NCBI GenBank assembly: GCA_002455655.1
Contig: DKLF01000167.1
Coordinates: forward strand, 1 to 5,322
Reading direction: 5' to 3'
DNA: 5,322 bases
DNA from: Oscillibacter sp. UBA6647
GTDB taxonomy: Bacteria; Bacillota; Clostridia; Oscillospirales; Oscillospiraceae
Part shown: one piece after another, positions 1 through 4,518 of the stretch
How the letters are laid out: each line of letters begins with the position of its first letter
Position numbering within the stretch: position 1 is the stretch's first letter
The notes under the pieces: model-generated
The model's database searches: none
Seen by the model: only the letters and a program-made list of their open reading frames with translations
What the model was told of the DNA's origin: nothing
Translations under genes and position numbers: made by a program

Positions 1-406
1 AAATTGTCCGGTTCGACATCCACCAATTCTTAATCAACCGCCGTATCGGGGGGTACAACGTCTCCGTCATCCCGACGCGCCCCCTTCCCCCGCGGCAAAG
101 AACCCCGGCGTGGAGAAATTCCGCGCCGGGGCAGCTCTATGCAATCCCTCTGCTTTCCAGAAATAATTGGCCTGCGGATTCCTCATCCACACTTACTGCG
201 ACACCATACAAAGGGGACCGCGGAACTACGCCGTCAGATTTTTATAACGAATGATGCAAAAGAGGCAAGCAAGTCCGCGTTTCAGGCGTTAGCCGCTTTT
301 TATTCGGTGTTGCCTTAAGTATAATACTGCGCCGTACAGCCCGGGCGGTGCGCCCGGAGAGCATGTTTTGTGGCCGCATAAACGAAGGAAAATTCCTCTT
401 CAGTAT
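1..406. other. Non-coding stretch at left edge, no supported gene
   Basis: I see no convincing gene here. All six frames give only short or low-complexity readings without a good ribosome binding site. The first 33 bases read as a ten-residue open tail ending in TAA on the + strand, which could be the end of an upstream gene but cannot be shown. Other contents are a GC-rich hairpin at 103-131, a TATAAT at 320-325 with no matching -35 box, a 7-bp hairpin with a 3-nt loop at 341-357, and a small inverted repeat AGGAA-AA-TTCCT at 386-397 just before the promoter of the next gene. Confidence 0.6.
103..131 (-). terminator. GC-rich hairpin, possible minus-strand terminator
   Basis: An 11-bp stem (103-113 with 121-131, one G-U pair) closes a 7-nt loop. 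On the minus strand it is followed by TTCTTTG, a short interrupted T tract; on the plus strand no T tract follows. The stem nearly matches the terminator after the DUF4914 gene at 1784-1817, including the CCCCGGCG and CGCGCCGGGG arms and the same orientation. No minus-strand gene is visible to its right for it to serve, so it may be a stray copy of a terminator-like repeat or the remnant of a lost gene. Confidence 0.4.
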
Positions 407-435
407 TTGACATTTTTCCCAAATACGGATATAAT
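407..435 (+). promoter_or_regulatory. Perfect sigma-A promoter for the HD-GYP gene
   Basis: TTGACA at 407-412 and TATAAT at 430-435 are separated by exactly 17 bp, so both boxes match the vegetative consensus at every position. The predicted transcription start is near 441-443, about 175 nt before the start codon at 618. Such a perfect promoter would be strong if unregulated, so the inverted repeat overlapping it and the long leader are candidates for restraint. Confidence 0.9.
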
Positions 436-470
436 AGGACCTCTGGCAACGAATGGTTTGTTCCGTATTT
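421..470. repeat. Inverted repeat flanking the -10 box, candidate operator
   Basis: AAATACGGA at 421-429 fills the end of the promoter spacer and touches the -10 box. Its exact inverted copy TCCGTATTT lies at 462-470. The arm centres are 41 bp apart, about four helical turns. The left arm lies upstream of the predicted transcription start, so the pair cannot form an RNA hairpin from this promoter. Two repressor half-sites on the same DNA face are a reasonable reading, but no regulator is identified. Confidence 0.45.
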
Positions 471-617
471 TTTTGGCCCTGCGCTCCCAAGACGGAGGGC
501 ACGGACCGGACCGCGAGGCGAACCCCTTTCAACCCTGACGGCCGGACCGCGAAGAAGCCGTGTCTCCGCTGGGACGGAGGATATCGTGTGCAGAACATAT
601 GTTGAAAGGGTATCGCG
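442..617 (+). promoter_or_regulatory. Long structured 5' leader of the HD-GYP gene
   Basis: The predicted leader is about 175 nt and can form several short stems: GCCCT/AGGGC (476-480 with 496-500), ACGGC/GCCGT (538-542 with 557-561) and CTCCG/CGGAG (564-568 with 575-579). The 11-mer CCGGACCGCGA occurs twice, at 506-516 and 542-552, 36 nt apart, and GACGGAGG occurs at 491-498 and 573-580. A weak stem followed by seven T lies near 445-473. I looked for the conserved cores of the known cyclic di-GMP riboswitches, the obvious candidates for this gene, and did not recognise them. Whether the leader is regulatory is open. Confidence 0.35.
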
Positions 618-1679
618 ATGAGATTCGTAGCGGCAAATTGTTTACGCGAGGGCATGCAGCTTGCAAAGCCCTTGTACCGCGGACCGAACACCATGCTCTC
701 TACCGGAATCACGCTGAACAACGCATATATTGGCGGCATTCTGCGGGCCGGTTATGCGGGCGCTTACATTGAAGACGACCTTTCCCGGGACATTGAGGTC
801 ATCGACGCCATCAGCGGCGAGCTGCGCACGGAGACGATGCGGGGCATTCAGAAAATTATTTCCACCGCCCGACAGGGCGGTAAAAAACCGCACCCGGTTA
901 ATGTCTCCGCCCAGATTGAATGCATTGTGCGGGAGCTTTCCGGAAACCGGAACGTGATGGTGAACATGCTGGATTTAAGCAGCTACGACAGCTACACATA
1001 TTCCCACTCTCTCAACGTGGCGGTGCTGTCCATCATTTTGGGCATGGCCATGAATTTTCCCGTGAGCGACCTGATCGCCCTGGGCAGCGGTGCGTTGCTG
1101 CACGACATCGGAAAAGTGTTTATCGACAAGCAGATCGTTCAAAAAAACGGGCCTCTGACCCCGGAGGAATTTGAGCTGATGAAGACCCATTCCCAGATGG
1201 GCTACGACTATATCACGTCGGAATACCGGCTTCCGCCCCGAAGCTGCCGGCCTATTTTAGAGCACCACGAACGATACGACGGATCCGGCTATCCCTTGCA
1301 AAAAAAAGGTACGGGCATCTCCCTCTACGGACGGATTACCGCCCTTGCCGACGTGTACGACGCGCTGACCTCCGAGCGGCCCTATCGGAAAGCCCTACCC
1401 CCCAGCGAGGGGGTTGAATATGTGATGGCCAGCGCCGAAACCCTGTTCGACCCGGAGGCGGTCAACGCCTTTACAAAGAGAATCGCCCCCTATCCCGTGG
1501 GCACCTCCGTGGCGCTGAGCAACGGCTGGACCGGACTGGTCATCAGGAATTACGCTTCCTACTGCCTGCGGCCCATGGTCCGTGTCTATCGGCAGGACGG
1601 CAGAGCGGTAAAGCCCTTCGAGATTTCTCTGAAGGATGATTTTGGCTATTTGAACGTCACGATCAAAGGCGTTGCGTAG
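618..1679 (+). CDS. HD-GYP domain cyclic-di-GMP phosphodiesterase
   Basis: This 353-residue cytosolic protein should hydrolyse cyclic di-GMP, lowering the second messenger that controls the switch between motile and attached states. Residues 1 to about 100 form the N-terminal region often seen before clostridial HD-GYP domains (the LREGMQLAKPLY motif at 9-20). The HD-GYP domain spans roughly 105-290. The metal ligands and signature residues appear intact: H130, H162-D163 in HDIGK, H191, H216-H217 in HHERYDGSGYP (216-226), and D245. The tail (about 293-353, PYPVGTSVALSNGW...RPMV) is the small C-terminal extension common in this family. There is no signal peptide, membrane segment, receiver or GGDEF domain. 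The start is set by AAAGGG at 605-610, seven bases before ATG 618. The gene appears monocistronic. Substrate choice (c-di-GMP or cGAMP) cannot be read from sequence; the family call is firm. Confidence 0.95.
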   Translation: MRFVAANCLREGMQLAKPLYRGPNTMLSTGITLNNAYIGGILRAGYAGAYIEDDLSRDIEVIDAISGELRTETMRGIQKIISTARQGGKKPHPVNVSAQIECIVRELSGNRNVMVNMLDLSSYDSYTYSHSLNVAVLSIILGMAMNFPVSDLIALGSGALLHDIGKVFIDKQIVQKNGPLTPEEFELMKTHSQMGYDYITSEYRLPPRSCRPILEHHERYDGSGYPLQKKGTGISLYGRITALADVYDALTSERPYRKALPPSEGVEYVMASAETLFDPEAVNAFTKRIAPYPVGTSVALSNGWTGLVIRNYASYCLRPMVRVYRQDGRAVKPFEISLKDDFGYLNVTIKGVA

Positions 1680-1741
1680 TGGACCCTTTACGCCGCAAAA
1701 TTTTTAAACAATTGTCCATTGCCCCTGACGGTGCGGCGCAA

Positions 1742-1773
1742 GAGGGCATGCCCTCACAAAAAATTGTCTTTTT
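1742..1773 (+). terminator. Weak candidate terminator of the HD-GYP gene
   Basis: The perfect palindrome GAGGGCATGCCCTC (1742-1755, 5-bp stem with 4-nt loop) lies 62 bases after the HD-GYP stop codon. A weak ACAA/TTGT stem follows, then TTTTT at 1769-1773. The T run is too far from the stronger stem for a standard terminator, so the call is tentative. No better + strand terminator is present in the convergent gap. Confidence 0.3.
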
Positions 1774-1817
1774 AAAAAAAGAACGGCCCCGGCGCGGAAT
1801 TTTCCGCGCCGGGGCCG
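1774..1817 (-). terminator. Strong intrinsic terminator of the DUF4914 gene
   Basis: A perfect 15-bp GC-rich stem (1784-1798 with 1803-1817) with a 4-nt loop is followed on the minus strand by TTC and seven T (1780-1774). It begins 11 bases after the DUF4914 stop codon. The position, stem strength and T run make this a standard rho-independent terminator for the minus-strand unit. Confidence 0.93.
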
Positions 1818-1828
1818 CATGATGTCGT

Positions 1829-3703
1829 TTATTCAAGGCCCAGAGGTAGGATTTTGCAATAATCCTCCACGGTGCCGCCGGCAGCAAAGCACTCCAGAAT
1901 CTGGCGCCCCACGGGATGCAGCTCCGGCGTGTCGTAAACCAGCAGCTCCTTGGCAAAAAAGTCGGTGAGTATTTTCGCGCCCACCCGATAGCCCTCCTCG
2001 CCGAGAAGCTCCTGCAATTCCGGGCGGAGGAACTTGGGGGGAATATGCTGGCCATCCACCTTCATGTCCTTCAGGCAATAGCCCAGAATCGGGCAGGGCG
2101 CAGGCGTCAGCCGGTCCATGCGCATATTTACGCCGCCGCGCCGGGCCAGATATTCCCGCGAAATCCACTCCGGGGCAAAGCCAACCTGATAAATGCCGAT
2201 ATTCTGATTGGGCGTCAGCACATACCGGGTGGCGGTGCAGCGCAGAATCTGCTCCATCAGAAGGTTTGCCTGCTTCACCCGCAGGCCCGTGGCAAAGGGC
2301 CAATAGGACCCCACGCCCTCTGCGGCCAGCGCAGAATCCCCGCTGACGGAGGGGTTGTTGTAACCCCGGGGAGCCACCAGCCGCCACAGCCACGCCAGCG
2401 CAGGGGGCAGAATGTGCAGCAGTCCCACAATGCCATAGCTGGGACGCTGGGCCGTTGACGGGGGCATCCGCACGCCAAAGCTGCGCACGTTCACCTCCAC
2501 CGGCCCGGTGACGATGTTGTCCACCAACCGCCGGGGAATGATGACCCGGGGGTTGGAGCAGGGCCGCCCCGTAGAGTCCAGCGTATGCTCCCACAAAAGG
2601 CAGGTGGAATTGGGCACGCCGTCCAGATTAAAGAAAATCAGCGGTTCCTTCGTGTGGATGGTGATGCGTTCATACAGCCGGTCGCAGCCGTACTCCGTGA
2701 TGCCGTCCACCCGGACAAACCAGCCGTCTTCCCCGTCCGCCAGCGCCAGCTTGCCGTTTGCGGGCTGAAAATCCGGCGGGCAGATGGCCATGTCATCTGT
2801 CACAGGCTGAATGGTGCAGGTGTCGCTCATGCTGATATAGTGGCGGGTCCCGCTGATGGAATTGACGCCCACCAGCACCCGTCCGTCGGAATCCCGGTGC
2901 ACATCCTCCAAAAGCTCGCTCTTTCCGCCGCCGGACGCCCCCTCGTGCATCATCACCATCTCGTTTTCATAGGGAGTGATGATCCGGGCGGCGGAGGCGT
3001 GGGCCGTGACCCAGCCCTCCTGCTCTCCAATGTCCAGCAGCACGCTGTACACGCCCTTTTTCGCCGAGGGGCCGGGATAGAGGTTATAGGAGAAAATCTC
3101 GTGGAGCTTCTCTCCCCGGCTGTGCACCACCACCTGCCGCCCGCCAAAGCGGGTGTGGCGCAGGGGCGGGGCCACGTAAACGATGGCCCGGGGCTCAAAC
3201 TTCTCCAGCTCCCGGACGTTGACAAAGGCCTGAAGCTGGGAGAGGGCAAACGCAAAAAACGCCGCGTTCCGGGGGCACACCAGCATCGCTTCGTAGCCAT
3301 AGTTGTATCCTCCGGCCTTAAAGGGCACCACAATCAGCTCCTGCCCGGAGAGCCAGTGGAATGTCTCCTCCCGCACCTCGTCAAAGCCGTAGCCATATGT
3401 GTCCTCAAACCGGGGCTTGTCGGTGGGCTGATCGTCGGCGATGCGCATGCAGTCCGGGTCCCGGCGGCGCATATAGTCCTCTGTGTAATTCACCACGGCT
3501 CCGTTTTTGCAGCGGACCACGTCCGCCTCGTGGACGGGCCGCCCATCCACGTCGTATACCACGTCAATCCGGGTGGTGTGCTCGTTGCCGAAAATCAGCT
3601 CGTAAAGCGTCTCCTTGCTCTCCGGAACGATGACACTGGGACTGCAATCCACAACAGCGGCCAGTTCCTCCGGCAATACAAAGCGTTTTAATATCTCATT
3701 CAA
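1829..3703 (-). CDS. DUF4914 family protein, HPr kinase/PEPCK-like P-loop
   Basis: This 624-residue soluble protein is recognised as DUF4914, a family of about this length with no assigned reaction. Visible in the sequence: a P-loop GASGGGKSE at 255-263, closely resembling the GxSGxGKSE of HPr kinase and related to the kinase loop of ATP-dependent PEP carboxykinase; an acidic pair in VTDDMAI (301-307), like the second metal-binding motif of HPr kinase; and a conserved-looking stretch FFNLDGVPNSTCLLWEHTLDSTGRP (357-381). There is no signal peptide or transmembrane segment. An ATP- or GTP-dependent kinase or carboxykinase-like activity is my inference. The start is TTG at 3703-3701, preceded by GAGGGA and a 6-base spacer. 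The nearby ATG (3699-3697) is out of frame and stops after three codons, and an upstream in-frame stop excludes an earlier start. The gene follows DUF3870 by 162 bases and has its own promoter. Confidence 0.9.
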   Translation of the reverse strand: MNEILKRFVLPEELAAVVDCSPSVIVPESKETLYELIFGNEHTTRIDVVYDVDGRPVHEADVVRCKNGAVVNYTEDYMRRRDPDCMRIADDQPTDKPRFEDTYGYGFDEVREETFHWLSGQELIVVPFKAGGYNYGYEAMLVCPRNAAFFAFALSQLQAFVNVRELEKFEPRAIVYVAPPLRHTRFGGRQVVVHSRGEKLHEIFSYNLYPGPSAKKGVYSVLLDIGEQEGWVTAHASAARIITPYENEMVMMHEGASGGGKSELLEDVHRDSDGRVLVGVNSISGTRHYISMSDTCTIQPVTDDMAICPPDFQPANGKLALADGEDGWFVRVDGITEYGCDRLYERITIHTKEPLIFFNLDGVPNSTCLLWEHTLDSTGRPCSNPRVIIPRRLVDNIVTGPVEVNVRSFGVRMPPSTAQRPSYGIVGLLHILPPALAWLWRLVAPRGYNNPSVSGDSALAAEGVGSYWPFATGLRVKQANLLMEQILRCTATRYVLTPNQNIGIYQVGFAPEWISREYLARRGGVNMRMDRLTPAPCPILGYCLKDMKVDGQHIPPKFLRPELQELLGEEGYRVGAKILTDFFAKELLVYDTPELHPVGRQILECFAAGGTVEDYCKILPLGLE

Positions 3704-3792
3704 ATCCGGTCCCTCGCTTCCAGTGCAGTTATCTGATCATTTTTCAATCATTTAGTCCAAAAAATTCAGCGGTTAAATCATGCAACCGATTA

Positions 3793-3821
3793 ACTATAAC
3801 ATATTTTTCGGTGTTATTCAA
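3793..3821 (-). promoter_or_regulatory. Sigma-A promoter for the DUF4914 gene
   Basis: On the minus strand TTGAAT (3821-3816) and TATAGT (3798-3793) are separated by 17 bp, and TGT before the -10 box gives an extended -10 match. The predicted start is near 3786, leaving a leader of about 83 nt. A small inverted repeat CGGTT/AACCG (3784-3788 with 3770-3774) overlaps the predicted start. The promoter lies between DUF3870 and DUF4914, so DUF4914 can be expressed alone even if read-through from DUF3870 also occurs. Confidence 0.65.
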
Positions 3822-3865
3822 GCCCGTTCCGCGCTTTTCGGGGGTCTTTCGCATGGCTTTCCACT

Positions 3866-4198
3866 TTAAACGCTCTCACCGCTTTGGGCGGCGCGATAGC
3901 GGTTGGCCGCATCCTTCAGACAGGCGATCAGGGGCTTTTGCGTCAGCGCAAAATAGCGGGTGCGGATGTCCGCCTCCATCGCCGCCAAGTCCTCTCCAAG
4001 GCGGCGGCCCACCAGCAGTTCCCGCACAAACGCCGCCGTCACGTCCAAAATCGTGTTGCAGGCGGCATCCAGAATCAGCCCTGTGTCCCGCTCCAGCACC
4101 AGACTGATGTAAAATTCTCCGTGGGTCTGGCAGATGGCGTCGCCCCGGCTGGGCTTGGCTTGTCCCACCACCAAAATCGTGTTTTTCGGATATCCCAT
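3866..4198 (-). CDS. DUF3870 family protein
   Basis: This small 110-residue protein is recognised as DUF3870, a family of unknown function and similar size. Family-like features are the opening beta strand NTILVVGQAKPS (6-17), the central TGLILDAACNTILDVTAAFVRELLVG (39-64) and the C-terminal RYFALTQKPLIACLKDAANRY (81-101), which resembles the family's RY..xQKA motif. No membrane or signal segment is present. The reading frame stays open for 90 more codons upstream to 4468, but that part is arginine-rich and overlaps the divergent promoter and terminator region. AAAGGGG at 4210-4204, five bases before ATG 4198, and the family length both fix the shorter start. No clear terminator separates it from DUF4914 downstream, so the two may form an operon. 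Its role is unknown. Confidence 0.88.
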   Translation of the reverse strand: MGYPKNTILVVGQAKPSRGDAICQTHGEFYISLVLERDTGLILDAACNTILDVTAAFVRELLVGRRLGEDLAAMEADIRTRYFALTQKPLIACLKDAANRYRAAQSGESV

Positions 4199-4273
4199 AG
4201 CCGCCCCTTTCCTTCCCCTTCCGGGGAGACGCCGCTCCGTGTTCCTTCCGGTCGGGCAAGGCGCCATGAAGTG

Positions 4274-4279
4274 GTTATA
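4274..4279 (-). promoter_or_regulatory. Extended -10 promoter candidate for DUF3870
   Basis: On the minus strand TGGTATAAC gives an extended -10 element with TATAAC at 4279-4274. No good -35 box lies 16-18 bases upstream. The predicted start is near 4267, giving a leader of about 70 nt. That leader includes a TCCCC-GGAA-GGGGA hairpin (4227-4214) with a GNRA tetraloop just before the Shine-Dalgarno sequence. Confidence 0.5.
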
Positions 4280-4327
4280 CCACAGATTTTGCCGAAAATC
4301 CAGCGTGAAATTTGTCCTCTCGCCGCC

Positions 4328-4356
4328 TTGACGGACCGGCGCTTCCCTGCTATACT
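4328..4356 (+). promoter_or_regulatory. Sigma-A promoter for the D-glutamate cyclase-like gene
   Basis: TTGACG at 4328-4333 and TATACT at 4351-4356 are separated by 17 bp, with TGC giving an extended -10 match. Ten of twelve box positions match the consensus. The predicted start is near 4363, so the leader before the start codon at 4519 is about 156 nt. It fires away from the DUF3870 promoter, and the two predicted transcripts do not overlap. Confidence 0.75.
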
Positions 4357-4362
4357 GTGCCC

Positions 4363-4388
4363 AGAGCAAAGTGGTCCGCTTTGGCTCT
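4363..4388 (+). promoter_or_regulatory. Stem-loop at the 5' end of the cyclase-like gene leader
   Basis: AGAGC-AAAG (4363-4371) can pair with CTTT-G-GCTCT (4379-4388) with one bulged G. Inner T-G and G-C pairs can extend the stem to a 3-nt loop. It would form at the very 5' end of the predicted transcript, where it may stabilise the RNA or form part of a folded sensor. Its loop side GTGGTC (4371-4376) can also pair with the 5' arm of the downstream terminator (4444-4450, one bulged base), a possible antiterminator. Confidence 0.4.
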
Positions 4389-4443
4389 TTGATTCGTTTT
4401 TGCCCGCGCGGAACGTCTCTCCGGCGCTTCCCCCCGCGGCCAA

Positions 4444-4487
4444 GATCCACGAATTTTGTGTTACACAAAATCAGTGGGTCTTTTTTT
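4444..4487 (+). terminator. Intrinsic terminator inside the leader (attenuator candidate)
   Basis: A 7-bp stem with one U-G pair (4444-4450 with 4474-4480), a 2x2 internal loop and an 8-bp stem (4453-4460 with 4464-4471) close on a TTA loop. Seven T (4481-4487) follow directly. It lies between the + strand promoter (4328-4356) and the start codon at 4519. Transcripts ending here would be about 120 nt. No leader peptide with an ATG start is present between the promoter and the terminator, so amino-acid attenuation by a ribosome is unlikely; a riboswitch, a protein-controlled attenuator or an independent small RNA fits better. Confidence 0.8.
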
Positions 4488-4498
4488 GTTGAAAAGGC

Positions 4499-4512
4499 CC
4501 TCCTGCGGGAGG
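4499..4512 (+). promoter_or_regulatory. Hairpin sequestering the Shine-Dalgarno sequence
   Basis: CCTCC (4499-4503), the tetraloop TGCG (4504-4507) and GGAGG (4508-4512) form a perfect 5-bp hairpin of the very stable C(UNCG)G type. The 3' arm is the ribosome binding site of the cyclase-like gene, six bases before ATG 4519. When folded, the site is fully paired, which should hold down initiation unless another structure or factor opens it. Confidence 0.6.
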
Positions 4513-4518
4513 TATTTT

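Noticed and set aside
1..33. Possible tail of an upstream + strand gene ending in TAA
   Set aside because: Only ten codons are visible, with no recognisable sequence and no terminator after it.
68..186. Minus-strand 39-codon frame starting at 186
   Set aside because: It has no Shine-Dalgarno sequence, reads through the 103-131 hairpin and has no recognisable content.
320..325. TATAAT as a second promoter upstream of the HD-GYP gene
   Set aside because: No -35 box at 16-18 bp spacing, and a perfect promoter lies 110 bp downstream.
442..617. Known cyclic di-GMP riboswitch in the HD-GYP leader
   Set aside because: I could not find the conserved core sequences of either known class by eye; a cmscan run would settle it.
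242..739. Minus-strand open frame of 165 codons over the HD-GYP promoter and gene start
   Set aside because: It is a shadow frame covering a perfect + strand promoter, the leader and the first 120 bases of a firm gene; its composition is not protein-like and it has no family resemblance.
2585..3691. Plus-strand open frame of 368 codons opposite DUF4914
   Set aside because: It lies wholly within DUF4914 on the other strand, is rich in His, Val and Gly as expected of an antisense reading of GC-rich code, and DUF4914 is clearly recognisable.
4199..4468. 90-residue N-terminal extension of the DUF3870 protein
   Set aside because: It is Arg- and Gly-rich without family match, overlaps the divergent promoters and the leader terminator, and the strong Shine-Dalgarno at 4204-4210 points to the start at 4198.
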